Notes: generated by a model from the sequence alone, not told the origin. A stretch of 23,991 nucleotides of DNA from JACKLD01 sp049297695 (GCA_049297695.1 JBAQUT010000039.1:1-23991); one strand, 5' to 3'. Positions 1 through 9,062 are shown, numbered from the stretch's first letter. Program-made: numbers and translations.

Positions 1-49
1 CCTTTGTTGTGTGTAGTTGTATAACTTTTTGAATGTAGAGAAGGGGGTT

Positions 50-121
50 GAGGGGGCGTAGCCCCCTCACGCCGCAAGGCGTCATGCCCGCGCAGGCGGG
101 CATCCAGGGTTCTAAAACCCT
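50..121. repeat. Cluster of four adjacent short palindromes (REP-like)
   Basis: Four hairpins follow one another almost without gaps. 50-57/61-68 is GAGGGGGC with GCCCCCTC and a 3-nt loop. 70-73/78-81 is CGCC with GGCG around a GCAA tetraloop. 84-91/96-103 is ATGCCCGC with GCGGGCAT. 106-111/116-121 is AGGGTT with AACCCT. The third, with its flanks, resembles the dispersed extragenic palindromes that many proteobacteria carry. It lies just downstream of the minus-strand ligase gene, so it may stabilise or end that transcript, but no clear U-tract follows on either strand. No second copy was seen in the window. Confidence 0.6.
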
Positions 122-146
122 AACCCCGTAACATGTACGAACAGCT

Positions 147-2252
147 TTAGGGGTGGCTTGGGCTTACCACGGTGGCAGGCGTAACTATCCCCAAGCGCTC
201 TTTGGCAATCCGTAACCCGTTCAGGGCAGGGGGGTAATCGGGCTGGATGGCAATAGCCTTCTCCATCAGCTCCAACGCCTCGGCATTGCGGCCTTGTAGC
301 AAACGCAACATGCCTCCCACGCCCCACGTGTAGTAGCTGGTAGCCCCCACACGTTGCAGGCGGCCAAACAGGTCCTCCACACGGGCTAAGGCTTTATCAC
401 GCACCGCCATGCCGGCAGGGGTTTGGTTGGCTTCGGCCAGTTGCAGGTATTGCCCTGCCAGGTTGATGATATGGTTCGGCCCCCACGGGTCGCGGGCCAA
501 GGCCCATTCCATGTTGGCAATGCGGTCTTCAATGGTCATCTGCTGGCTGCCACGGTAGTTGGCGTACACCACGCCCACGTGTTCTTGTATCCGTGGGTCA
601 TGGGCGTAGGTATCTTGTGCCAAAGTTACCAAGCGCATGGTTTCATCGTCGTTCACCCCCGCATAAATACGCATCATGGCCATTTTCAAAATCTGGTTGG
701 CCTCGCGGAACTTATAATCATCCCACAACGCCCACCCCGAAATAGCTCCCCATAAAATAGCCAGCACAGGCAACACCACACGGGGGAGTTTGAGGCTCGG
801 TACACCTACCACACGGCTTGGGTACACCCGCATGTAACTGGCGGCCAACAACCCCATCACCATGCAGCTAATGGCAGGCGCGGTGGGGAGTTGCATGGGG
901 AAATCCATTAACGCATTCAAACTGATAACAAACAAACTTAAACCGCCAAACAAGGGGAACAACCCAACCTTGGCAATGGCTTGTTCGGTGCGCAGGCTCC
1001 AGGCCATCAGCAACGCGGTCAGCAACACGGCGGCATAGGCCACCCCACCCACCACACCCATTTCGGTAAAGGCCTGCATCAGGTCGGTATGGGTGCGCTG
1101 GGGGCGGGCCATAATGTTGTAGCTGTTGGTGGGGGTGCTAATCACGGTATCGTTGTAGGCGGGGTAAATGCTAAAAAAGCACCCCAACCCCACGCCGTTA
1201 AACCAATGGTCTTTGGTAATGGCCAACCCGTTCAGGTTGTAGGCAATACGCCCGCCAATCTCGTTCCAGCTGGAGTTCGCCAAAGCTTCCACCTGTTCGC
1301 CCACGCTGCGGTCTAGCCCGTGGGCACCTTGCACGGGCGATTTCCCGCCCCCAAACACCGCCACCATCACAATGGCTGGCAGCACAAGCAACGCCATGTG
1401 CTTGGCGCTGGTACGGGCCAACAAAGCCTTGCGCCATGCGGGGGTTAGGGCCAGTACGGCAGTCAGCATCAATGCTCCTGCGCACAACGCCACCCAGCTG
1501 GCGCGGCTGCGGGAGTACAGCAAAAACAAACATCCCAAACCGAAGATGAAACTAGCCAACCCTTGGGCCCATACGCGGCGGCTGCTCACCATCAGGTAGG
1601 CGGCCAAGGGGAGTATCATCACGGTGTAGCTGCCCGCCAGGTTTTTGTTGGCAAAGGTGCTGCCGGGCACCGCGCTTTGCAGGTACGTTGTCACAATCCA
1701 GTTGATAGGCCCGTTGGTAGGCCACACAGCCCCCAACCACCCCAAGCCAAATGTGTTGGTCAGCATCAGGGCAAAGGCGGGGTCGTTCCAGTTGTAAAAT
1801 TGGCAAATGCCCACAAACGCGCAAAATCCAAGGGGCAACACCATCATCCACACCAGCTTGCGGGTAAAACCGGGGTGCCACAAGGTGTAAACCGCCGCCA
1901 TCAAAATCAGTTGGGCGTACATGGCTTTCAAAGGCACGATGCTTCGGTCTATGTTAATGGCATCCACCATGCTCACTGCCGCCCACACCGCCAGCAAGGC
2001 CGCCCAGGCAAATATCGCAGGGTGTTTTAAGTTCAGCTTGGCCGGGCCACCCGCGGCCCACAGGCCCCCTAAACCTACCAACACCAACAGGCCTGAAAAT
2101 AGATGGTTCCAACTCCACCGTATGTCCCCCGCCACTTCCGGCACCGTCAGGTCAAAAATAATGGGCAACAACAGGGTGAACACCATCAACAACCCCCGTG
2201 CCACGGTGGCGGGAGTTGGTACGTGCAAGGTTACGGCGTGGGTGCTGGGCAT
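147..2252 (-). CDS. O-antigen ligase/polymerase family membrane protein with C-terminal TPR
   Basis: About 701 residues. The ATG at 2252 is chosen because AAAGGAG lies just upstream on the minus strand; the open frame upstream of it has no ribosome site. The N-terminal two thirds are many hydrophobic segments. Family hallmarks are FANKNLAG in the membrane region, an SRSRASW stretch near residue 250, and HTDLMQAFTEMGVVGG from about residue 388, which matches the Wzy_C (WaaL/Wzy/PglL) signature. The last ~100 residues are soluble, with a TPR-like repeat ending in AIAIQPDYPPALNGL. Such proteins polymerise or transfer undecaprenyl-linked glycans in the periplasm. Ligase, polymerase and protein O-oligosaccharyltransferase cannot be separated by motif; with a pilus-like operon in the window, a PglL-type role is possible but inferred. 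Confidence 0.82.
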   Translation of the reverse strand: MPSTHAVTLHVPTPATVARGLLMVFTLLLPIIFDLTVPEVAGDIRWSWNHLFSGLLVLVGLGGLWAAGGPAKLNLKHPAIFAWAALLAVWAAVSMVDAINIDRSIVPLKAMYAQLILMAAVYTLWHPGFTRKLVWMMVLPLGFCAFVGICQFYNWNDPAFALMLTNTFGLGWLGAVWPTNGPINWIVTTYLQSAVPGSTFANKNLAGSYTVMILPLAAYLMVSSRRVWAQGLASFIFGLGCLFLLYSRSRASWVALCAGALMLTAVLALTPAWRKALLARTSAKHMALLVLPAIVMVAVFGGGKSPVQGAHGLDRSVGEQVEALANSSWNEIGGRIAYNLNGLAITKDHWFNGVGLGCFFSIYPAYNDTVISTPTNSYNIMARPQRTHTDLMQAFTEMGVVGGVAYAAVLLTALLMAWSLRTEQAIAKVGLFPLFGGLSLFVISLNALMDFPMQLPTAPAISCMVMGLLAASYMRVYPSRVVGVPSLKLPRVVLPVLAILWGAISGWALWDDYKFREANQILKMAMMRIYAGVNDDETMRLVTLAQDTYAHDPRIQEHVGVVYANYRGSQQMTIEDRIANMEWALARDPWGPNHIINLAGQYLQLAEANQTPAGMAVRDKALARVEDLFGRLQRVGATSYYTWGVGGMLRLLQGRNAEALELMEKAIAIQPDYPPALNGLRIAKERLGIVTPATVVSPSHP

Positions 2253-2374
2253 AGTAAAACTCCTTTGTATGAGGTGCACGCTAGGCGGTGCGCGTGGTTT
2301 GGGCAAGCAGGGTGCCCAGCGGTGGGGCAGTGGGCTGGCAGGGGGCGTAGGGTTGGGGTAGATTGGGTGCAACA

Positions 2375-3268
2375 ATGAGAACACGTATCCTCCTAACCGC
2401 GCTGTTATGCCCCCTCATGGCGTGGGCGGAAAACGATGGCGTAGGCCCCGCTGCCGTTACCCGCCCGCTGGAAGGAGAAGTAGCCCTTTTACCGCTCCCG
2501 CCCGAAACCACCACCCTTGGCCCCGCTGCCACGGTTTCGCAGGAACAACCTCTCAGCAATCTCCCCACCGAAGCCCAGCTGGAAGCCGCCGCCCGCGCCG
2601 AAGCCGAAGCCAAACGCCCCCCGCCGCTCAAACCTGTGAACATCCCCCAGCAAGTGCACAAAGTGGGGGAAGGGCATTACGTGTTCACCCCGCAAGAATC
2701 GCCCTTGCAAACCAACGGTACGCTCAACGGCCGCATGTTCCATGACGAAACCGAAACGTTGGCCCCCGTAGCGGAACCTGTTGCCACGCAACCCGAACCG
2801 ACGTTTCGCGACGATTTAAATACCGTGCGGGATGAACTGCAAAACTTGCAAACCGATTTGGAAACCGTGGCCGCCCGCCTGCGGGGAACCTCTCCCACAC
2901 AGGTTGCATCGCCCACTACGGTGGCCGCACCAACCCAACCTTCGCCCACAACGCCACCCCAGCCTATGGTAGCCCAGCCTCCCACAAAACCTCTCAACCT
3001 TGCTTACACCAGCGATGCCGTGGAGCCAGATAGCTGGAAACCCCTCAAAGCGTGGGCCGCCCAAGCCGCCAACGCAGGCCCGCTGAAACTCCAAATTCTC
3101 AGCCGCACCGTAACTCCGCCCTTGGGAACCACGGCTGACGAACTGGCCACAGCTCGCTGGCATAACGTAAAATCCCGCCTTGCCAAAGCCGGTGTCAACA
3201 TCAGCCGCGTCTCGTTCATCCGCCTGCGGGAGGCCGGCCAATCTCTCAGCGTGAAGGTCGTAAAATAA
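2375..3268 (+). CDS. Secreted proline-rich coiled-coil protein of unknown function
   Basis: About 297 residues from the ATG at 2375. A TTG lies four codons upstream in frame, but the ATG directly precedes a good signal peptide (MRTRILLTALLCPLMAWA, cleavage before E). After it come an Ala/Glu-rich helix, a coiled-coil stretch near residues 145-170 (FRDDLNTVRDELQNLQTDLE), a Pro/Thr-rich linker, and a folded C-terminal ~80 residues. The C-terminal part, with a helix TADELATARWHNVKSRLAKAG followed by a strand, resembles a degenerate OmpA-like fold, but the peptidoglycan-binding Asp/Arg pattern is not clearly kept. It is divergent from the ligase gene and convergent with the acyltransferase gene, with stops 3 bp apart. 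No specific function is recognised; periplasmic or envelope location is inferred from the signal peptide. Confidence 0.65.
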   Translation: MRTRILLTALLCPLMAWAENDGVGPAAVTRPLEGEVALLPLPPETTTLGPAATVSQEQPLSNLPTEAQLEAAARAEAEAKRPPPLKPVNIPQQVHKVGEGHYVFTPQESPLQTNGTLNGRMFHDETETLAPVAEPVATQPEPTFRDDLNTVRDELQNLQTDLETVAARLRGTSPTQVASPTTVAAPTQPSPTTPPQPMVAQPPTKPLNLAYTSDAVEPDSWKPLKAWAAQAANAGPLKLQILSRTVTPPLGTTADELATARWHNVKSRLAKAGVNISRVSFIRLREAGQSLSVKVVK

Positions 3269-3270
3269 TC

Positions 3271-4362
3271 CTAGCGGTTCCACCGTACGGCCAACCACTG
3301 CCCCCACCGCTGCCCAACATGCTCGGTAAGCGGCTGCAACGCATGGGCCAAAGCCGCGGTTGCTAGCACTGTCAGCGGGAATAATCCCCAAAAGGATAGC
3401 CCATACACCAGCATCCCCAACACCTTCAACACTCCAAAATGCAGCAGGTAACCCGTGTACGTGCGTTGCCCCAACCACGATAGGGGAGCCACGTTGAGTT
3501 TGAAGCGCACGGTCCCAACGATGGCAAGGGCCGCAGCCGCGCCGACCACGCTGGTGAGCATCAGCACGCTGGAAGACACACAAGCTTTGGCCACCAGCCC
3601 ACCGCCCACCGCAACACAGGCCATGGCTATCAAAGGCTTAACGTTGCCCCGTGTGGCGGCAAAGGCCAACATTCCCAACACAAAGCATGCAAGATGGCTT
3701 GCGAGGTTGAAGTAGGTAAATTCGGTGAGCATCAACGGAGGCACTGTGGGCCATAGGGCAGGGGCGGTAAGGCTAAGGGTTGCACTGAGGGCGGCGGCTA
3801 ACAGCAGGGTGGTCGCTAGTTTCCAAGGTGTGCCAACCCATCGCACCAACAGGGGGAACATCAGGTAAAACAGCGCTTCGTTGAGGATACTCCACCCCCC
3901 CGGCACCACGCTGTTGATGGTGGCGGGGTGAAGGCCACCCATAAACGTGAGGTTGGCCAGAACGTGGCTGGTGGGGAGGTGGTACATGGCGCCCATGGCC
4001 ACGCTGGCGGCGGCGTACAGGGGCCACAGGCGCATCAGGCGTTTGGCCCAAAAGGCGCGGGCGGGGTGGGCGGCGTTGCTACCTTTGGCCCACACCAGCA
4101 TCATGGTGTACCCGCTGATGGCAAAAAACAGCAACACACCCAAGCGGCCCCAGGCCAGCAGGCCGTTCAAAGCTGGCCATGCCGTGGGGGCTTGGCCCAC
4201 GGTGTGCACGGCCATAACGCCCATCAGGGCAAATCCGCGGAGAGTATCCAGCGGCGCAAGGCGGTGCGGGGTGGCGGGTGTGGGGAAGGGGGCGCAGGTG
4301 GGGCAAGGCATAGCCTGTTGTACATCATTTGTGACCCATTGGCCACGGGCTGCGGGGGGCAT
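3271..4362 (-). CDS. Acyltransferase-3 family membrane protein (OafA/YrhL-like)
   Basis: 363 residues from the ATG at 4362; an internal ATG at 4311 is also possible, and neither has a strong SD. The signature region LDTLRGFALMGVMAVH, followed about 30 residues later by GVLLFFAISGYTM, is typical of acyltransferase-3 (PF01757) proteins. About ten hydrophobic segments follow. These enzymes move acetyl or other acyl groups onto extracytoplasmic sugars such as O-antigen, exopolysaccharide or peptidoglycan. With the ligase-type gene 1 kb away, modification of a surface glycan is a reasonable inference. The gene lies where clpP would often stand upstream of clpX, and it is divergent from clpX with only 72 bp between starts. 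Confidence 0.82.
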   Translation of the reverse strand: MPPAARGQWVTNDVQQAMPCPTCAPFPTPATPHRLAPLDTLRGFALMGVMAVHTVGQAPTAWPALNGLLAWGRLGVLLFFAISGYTMMLVWAKGSNAAHPARAFWAKRLMRLWPLYAAASVAMGAMYHLPTSHVLANLTFMGGLHPATINSVVPGGWSILNEALFYLMFPLLVRWVGTPWKLATTLLLAAALSATLSLTAPALWPTVPPLMLTEFTYFNLASHLACFVLGMLAFAATRGNVKPLIAMACVAVGGGLVAKACVSSSVLMLTSVVGAAAALAIVGTVRFKLNVAPLSWLGQRTYTGYLLHFGVLKVLGMLVYGLSFWGLFPLTVLATAALAHALQPLTEHVGQRWGQWLAVRWNR

Positions 4363-4434
4363 GGGTTGCGGCTTCTCTTGACAGCCCGCCCGCGCTGGCC
4401 GAACCTAGCCCAACGATAAGGAATCCTACCCCCC

Positions 4435-5760
4435 ATGGCCAAAAAACCCGAAGCTTCCTCCAACGCCAGCGGCACGCTGTACTGCAGTTTTTGCGGCAAA
4501 AGCCAGCACGAGGTGCGCAAGCTGATTGCCGGCCCCACGGTGTTTATTTGCGACGAATGCGTGCGCCTGTGCATGGACATTGTGCGGGAAGAAGAAGCGG
4601 CGGCCAACGCGGGCGCCAAAACCAACCCCTTGCTGAAAGACGGTAAAGAGCGCGAAGGCCTGCCCACCCCCGCCGAAATTAAAGCCGTGCTGGACGACTA
4701 CGTGATTGGCCAGCAAAAAGCCAAGCGGATTTTAAGCGTGGCCGTGCACAACCATTACAAACGGATAGACCACGCCACCGCCGCCAAAGCCGCGGGGAAA
4801 GACGTGGTGGAAATCCAAAAATCCAACATTTTACTCATCGGCCCCACGGGGACGGGTAAAACCTTGCTGGCCCAAACCTTGGCCCGCACGCTGGATGTTC
4901 CGTTTTGTGTGGCGGATGCCACCACGCTGACCGAGGCGGGCTACGTGGGCGAGGACGTGGAAACGATTATTCTCAAGCTTCTCCAAAACGCCGATTACAA
5001 CGTGGAGCGCGCCCAACGGGGGATTGTGTATGTGGATGAGATTGATAAAATCTCCCGCAAGTCCGACAACCCCAGCATCACGCGGGATGTATCCGGCGAA
5101 GGCGTGCAACAGGCCTTGCTGAAGTTGATTGAAGGAACCATCGCTAGCGTTCCCCCTCAAGGCGGGCGCAAGCACCCGCAACAAGAATTCCTCCAAGTTG
5201 ATACCAGCAACATTCTGTTCATTTGCGGCGGGGCCTTTGCGGGGTTGGATAAAATCATCGCCGCCCGCCTTCAAAAACGCGGCATGGGCTTTACCGCCGA
5301 GGTGAACAAAGAAGACGAGCGCGGCACGGGTGAACTGTTCCAACACGTGGAGCCGGAAGACTTGGTGCGCTACGGGCTCATCCCCGAATTTGTGGGCCGT
5401 TTGCCCGTGCAGGCCACGCTGGAAGATTTGGACGAAGCGGCGCTCATCCAAATCCTCACCGAGCCCAAAAACGCGCTGGTGAAGCAATACGCCGCGCTGT
5501 TTGGCATGGAGAACGTGAAGCTGACCTTTGCCAAAGACGCTCTGACCAGCGTGGCCACCAAAGCCATCAAACGCAAAACCGGCGCCCGCGGCCTGCGCAG
5601 CATTATGGAAAACATGCTGCTGGATACCATGTACGACCTGCCCAGCACGCCCAATTTGGAAGAGGTGGTCATCAACCAACAGGTGGTGGAAGGTCATTCC
5701 GAACCGCTGAAAATCTTCACCGAGGCGCCGAAGGAGAAGAAGACGAAGAAGGCGGGGTAA
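4435..5760 (+). CDS. clpX: ATP-dependent Clp protease ATP-binding subunit ClpX
   Basis: 441 residues, close to the family length. The N-terminal C4 zinc-binding domain has Cys17, Cys20, Cys39 and Cys42. The AAA+ module shows Walker A GPTGTGKT (136-143), pore-1 loop GYVG (169-172), Walker B VYVDEID (198-204), RKH loop (245-247) and sensor-2 GARG (383-386). The ClpP-docking IGF loop reads MGF (284-286). ClpX unfolds tagged substrates and feeds them to ClpP. AAGGA at 4418-4422 supports the start. A TTGACA at 4378-4383 could be a -35, but no good -10 follows. No clpP is adjacent upstream, where it often is in this group. Confidence 0.97.
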   Translation: MAKKPEASSNASGTLYCSFCGKSQHEVRKLIAGPTVFICDECVRLCMDIVREEEAAANAGAKTNPLLKDGKEREGLPTPAEIKAVLDDYVIGQQKAKRILSVAVHNHYKRIDHATAAKAAGKDVVEIQKSNILLIGPTGTGKTLLAQTLARTLDVPFCVADATTLTEAGYVGEDVETIILKLLQNADYNVERAQRGIVYVDEIDKISRKSDNPSITRDVSGEGVQQALLKLIEGTIASVPPQGGRKHPQQEFLQVDTSNILFICGGAFAGLDKIIAARLQKRGMGFTAEVNKEDERGTGELFQHVEPEDLVRYGLIPEFVGRLPVQATLEDLDEAALIQILTEPKNALVKQYAALFGMENVKLTFAKDALTSVATKAIKRKTGARGLRSIMENMLLDTMYDLPSTPNLEEVVINQQVVEGHSEPLKIFTEAPKEKKTKKAG

Positions 5761-5798
5761 ATTCAAGTAGGTTTTTGGTAACTCAATATAGCTGCCAC

Positions 5799-5861
5799 AC
5801 CCCCACCCACCAAACTGTCCCATCTGCCAAAGTGTGCGGCAGGTGTACGTGGGTTGGGGGT
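5799..5861. other. Long stem-loop in the clpX-lon intergenic region
   Basis: ACCCCCACCCAC (5799-5810) pairs with GTGGGTTGGGGGT (5849-5861) with one bulged base. Inside, CTGCC (5824-5828) pairs with GGCAG (5838-5842). No U-tract follows directly, so this is not a standard intrinsic terminator. It could be a processing or mRNA-stability element, or part of the lon 5' leader. The rest of 5761-5970 has no convincing ORF. Confidence 0.5.
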
Positions 5862-5970
5862 TGCGCCTTTTGGCATTTTGTTTGCAGGATAGCTTCACGT
5901 AAGAAAAGGGTCTTGTCACTCGGTATGTTTGAGTGCTAAGGTGCCTCGTATCAAGAAAAAGGAACCTAAA

Positions 5971-8517
5971 ATGCCCCGTATCCCCGCCGCTGCCGCCACC
6001 ACCGCCCCTTTGCTGCCTGTGCTGCCGTTGCGGAACATTGTGGTGTTCCCCCACATGATTGTGCCCCTGTTTGTGGGTCGCGAAAAAAGCGTGAAGGCCT
6101 TGGAAGAGGTGATGAACGGCGGCAAGCAGATTATTTTGGTAACCCAACGCGACGAAACACTGGACGACCCCGCGATTGACGATATTTACCGCGTGGGCTG
6201 CTTGGGCAACGTGTTGCAAATGCTGAAATTGCCTGACGGCACCGTGAAGGTGTTGGTGGAAGGCCAGCACCGCGTGCGCCTAACCGACGCCAAAGATATT
6301 GAGAGCATGTTTGTGGCCCGCGCCCACGATTTTATCGAACGGGAAGGGGAAGAGAACGAACTTGAAGCCCTGACCCGCACCGTGGTGAGCGAGTTTGAAG
6401 AGTATGTGAAGCTGAACAAAAAAATCCCGCCTGAAGTGTTGGTGAGTTTGGCAGCCATTGAAGAGCCTGCCCGCCTGGCCGACACCATTGCCAGCCACCT
6501 GAACCTGAAGATTGAGCAAAAGCAAGAGTTGCTGGAGCTTGACCTTGTGGATGACCGTTTGGAAAAATTGTACCAGCTGATGGAAGGCGAGATTGGCCTG
6601 CTGCAAACCGAGCGGAAAATACGCACCCGTGTGAAAAAGCAGATGGAAAAAACCCAGCGCGAGTACTACCTGAACGAGCAGATGAAGGCCATTCAGAAAG
6701 AGTTAGGCGAGGGCGAGGAAGGCGAATTCAGCGAGTACGAGAAAAAGCTGAAGGAAGTAAAATTCTCCGACGAAGCCCGTGAAAAGGCCGAAGCCGAACT
6801 GAAAAAACTGAAAATGATGAGCCCCATGAGCGCGGAAGCCACCGTGGTGCGCAACTACTTGGATGTGCTGATGAACCTGCCGTGGGGCACCAAGAGTAAA
6901 TTGAAAAAAGACTTGGTGTTTGCCCAGCGCGTGCTGGATGAAGACCACTTTGGGCTTGAAAAGGTGAAAGAGCGCATTGTGGAGTACTTGGCCGTGCAAC
7001 AGCGCGTGCAAAAGCTGAAGGGCCCGATTTTGTGCCTGGTTGGCCCCCCAGGTGTGGGTAAAACCAGCTTGGCGGAAAGCATTGCCAAAGCCACGGGCCG
7101 CGAGTACGTGCGCATGGCCTTGGGGGGCGTGCGCGATGAAGCCGAAATCCGTGGTCACCGCCGCACCTACATTGGTGCCTTGCCAGGGAAAATCATCCAA
7201 AACCTGAAAAAATCCGGCACCAACAACCCGTTGTTTCTGTTGGATGAAATTGACAAATTGGGCCAGGACTTCCGGGGCGACCCCAGCAGCGCTTTGTTGG
7301 AAGTGTTGGACCCTGCCCAAAACCACACGTTCAGTGACCACTACTTGGAAGTGGACTTTGACCTCTCCGATGTGATGTTTGTGTGCACTAGCAACAGTTT
7401 CAACATTCCGCCGGCGCTGCGCGACCGGATGGAAATCATCCGCCTGAGCGGTTACACGGAAGAAGAAAAAATTGAAATCGCCAAAACCCACCTGCTGGGC
7501 CGTGCTATGGAAGACAACGGGTTGAAAAAAGGCGAACTGGATATTTCCGACGAGGTGCTGCGGGATATGATCCGTTACTACACCCGCGAAGCCGGTGTGC
7601 GGAACCTGAAACGCACCATTGATAGCCTGTGCCGCAAAGCCGTGAAGGAGATTTTGCTGGATACCAAGGCCGAGAAAAAAGCCTCCAAACCCGCCGCCAA
7701 AGGCAAAAAAGCCAAAGGCAAGGTTGTGGAAACCAAACGGGATATGGTGCGGATTACCAGCGCAAACTTGGACAAATACCTCGGCGTGCGGCAGTTCAGC
7801 TTTGGCTTGAAAGACGATGCCGACCAAGTGGGCTTGGTGAACGGTTTGGCATGGACGGAAGTGGGGGGCGATATCCTCCAGATTGAAGCCACCGTGCTGC
7901 CCGGAAAAGGCAAGCTGATGACCACGGGGAAACTGGGCGATGTGATGCAAGAGAGCATCCATGCCGCCAGCAGCTACGTGCGCCGTCAGGCCGATGTGTT
8001 GGGGATTAAAGAGAAATTTTGGGAAAAGAACGACATCCACGTGCACGTGCCCGATGGTGCCACCCCCAAAGACGGCCCCAGCGCGGGCTTGGCCATGGTG
8101 ACGGCGTTGGTCTCGGCGCTCACCGACAACCCCGTGCGCAACGATGTGGCCATGACGGGCGAGGTTTCGCTCCGTGGACGTGCCATGCCCATTGGCGGGT
8201 TGAAGGAAAAACTGTTGGCTGCCTTGCGCGCGGGCATTAAAACCGTGTTCATCCCACAGGAAAACGTGAAAGACCTATCCGAAATGCCCGCCAACATTAA
8301 GGAAGGTATGGAGATTATAGCCGTGGACAACGTGGATGATGTGTTGCGCCAAGCCTTGGTGAAACCCGCCTTTAAAGGCAAAGCCCAACGGGTGAGCACC
8401 GCCAAGGTGGTGGAAAAGCCCACCAAGGCGCAAGTGGCCCACAGCGTGAAGGCGTTGGCGAAGGTCAAAAAATCCGCCAAAAAAGCCAAATCCACCCGCA
8501 GCGGAGCCCGCGCATGA
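5971..8517 (+). CDS. lon: ATP-dependent serine protease Lon
   Basis: 848 residues from the ATG at 5971, chosen for AAAAAGGA just upstream; an in-frame TTG at 5929 and GTG at 5941 have no better site. The N-terminal substrate-binding domain opens LLPVLPLRNIVVFPHM. The AAA+ module has Walker A GPPGVGKT (358-365) and Walker B FLLDEIDK. The protease domain has Ser704 in DGPSAG and Lys747 in GGLKEK, the Ser-Lys dyad. Lon degrades misfolded and regulatory proteins in the cytoplasm. Two additions stand out: a Lys/Ala/Gly-rich insert between the AAA+ and protease domains (about 568-590) and a basic tail after the protease domain. Together they explain a length above the ~784 of E. coli Lon. The stop overlaps the next start by 4 bp. 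Confidence 0.97.
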   Translation: MPRIPAAAATTAPLLPVLPLRNIVVFPHMIVPLFVGREKSVKALEEVMNGGKQIILVTQRDETLDDPAIDDIYRVGCLGNVLQMLKLPDGTVKVLVEGQHRVRLTDAKDIESMFVARAHDFIEREGEENELEALTRTVVSEFEEYVKLNKKIPPEVLVSLAAIEEPARLADTIASHLNLKIEQKQELLELDLVDDRLEKLYQLMEGEIGLLQTERKIRTRVKKQMEKTQREYYLNEQMKAIQKELGEGEEGEFSEYEKKLKEVKFSDEAREKAEAELKKLKMMSPMSAEATVVRNYLDVLMNLPWGTKSKLKKDLVFAQRVLDEDHFGLEKVKERIVEYLAVQQRVQKLKGPILCLVGPPGVGKTSLAESIAKATGREYVRMALGGVRDEAEIRGHRRTYIGALPGKIIQNLKKSGTNNPLFLLDEIDKLGQDFRGDPSSALLEVLDPAQNHTFSDHYLEVDFDLSDVMFVCTSNSFNIPPALRDRMEIIRLSGYTEEEKIEIAKTHLLGRAMEDNGLKKGELDISDEVLRDMIRYYTREAGVRNLKRTIDSLCRKAVKEILLDTKAEKKASKPAAKGKKAKGKVVETKRDMVRITSANLDKYLGVRQFSFGLKDDADQVGLVNGLAWTEVGGDILQIEATVLPGKGKLMTTGKLGDVMQESIHAASSYVRRQADVLGIKEKFWEKNDIHVHVPDGATPKDGPSAGLAMVTALVSALTDNPVRNDVAMTGEVSLRGRAMPIGGLKEKLLAALRAGIKTVFIPQENVKDLSEMPANIKEGMEIIAVDNVDDVLRQALVKPAFKGKAQRVSTAKVVEKPTKAQVAHSVKALAKVKKSAKKAKSTRSGARA

Positions 8518-8741
8518 GCGACGCCGCCGAGTTGATTGTGAAAGACAGCAACGGCACCCGCTTGGCGGACGGCGACAGCGTGATGGTGATTAAAGACCTG
8601 AACGTGAAAGGCTCGTCCCAAGTCTTGAAGCGCGGCACCATCGCTAAAAACATCCGCCTCACCCGCAACGCCGAGGAAGTGGAGTATGGTTCGGGCCGTG
8701 GCGCCACCGTGCTAAAAACCTGTTTTGTGAAGAAGGTTTAG
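8514..8741 (+). CDS. Short PhnA/YjdM C-terminal-domain protein
   Basis: 75 residues. The sequence VKDSNGTRLADGDSV, then IKDLNVKGSS, LKRGT and VLKTCFVKK follows the PhnA C-terminal domain (PF03831, E. coli YjdM). The N-terminal zinc ribbon of full-length YjdM is missing, so the protein is just the small SH3-like domain. The ATG overlaps the lon stop (ATGA at 8514-8517), which implies translational coupling with lon. Despite the old name (alkylphosphonate uptake), the family has no firmly established phosphonate role; the actual function is unknown. Confidence 0.82.
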   Translation: MSDAAELIVKDSNGTRLADGDSVMVIKDLNVKGSSQVLKRGTIAKNIRLTRNAEEVEYGSGRGATVLKTCFVKKV

Positions 8742-9062
8742 GGGTTTTTGCGTTGCCGTGTAAGCAAATGCTGAAAATCTAAGCACTTTGGCAAACCCCT
8801 TGCTGGGCCTTGTGTGGTCGGCTTGTTTCTTTTATTTTCATAGTGTTATGCTTTGTCTTCTGTTGAAACCTTGTGCAAGCTTACGAAATGCAGGTCTTTT
8901 ATCCTGCACAAACTCCGCAAAGGCGCGCTTGACAGCCTTGGCATCTCCGCTTGTAATGGTGCCATCTCACGCAACCGTAAGGTGGGCGCGGGGTCCGGGG
9001 GGCGGGTGCGTTTAAGGTGCCCGAGGAACCACGGCATTCAACCTAGGGAAAAGGATAAACCC
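8742..9062 (+). other. Intergenic region and 5' leader upstream of hupB
   Basis: No convincing gene here. After the PhnA-like stop, GGGGTTT (8741-8747) can pair with AAACCCC (8793-8799) over a long loop, a weak terminator candidate. TGCAGG (8889-8894) and CCTGCA (8903-8908) form a 6-bp hairpin just upstream of the hupB promoter and could be an operator. The promoter at 8929-8957 leaves a predicted ~100-nt hupB leader. Frames that run through here lack ribosome sites and look spurious. Confidence 0.5.
8929..8957 (+). promoter_or_regulatory. Sigma-70-type promoter of hupB
   Basis: TTGACA at 8929-8934, a 17-bp spacer and TGTAAT at 8952-8957. The -35 is perfect and the -10 matches 5 of 6. Predicted start near 8964, giving a leader of about 100 nt before the HU ATG at 9063. 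Confidence 0.75.

Noticed and set aside
4831..6270. 479-codon open frame on the minus strand across clpX and lon
   Set aside because: It is antisense to two certain genes, His/Gln/Phe-rich as expected for a complementary-frame shadow, and has no domain or SD.
6703..8046. 447-codon open frame on the minus strand within lon
   Set aside because: Shadow of lon codon usage, with no recognisable domain.
8788..9015. 75-codon plus-strand frame upstream of hupB
   Set aside because: Crosses the hupB promoter and lacks an SD.
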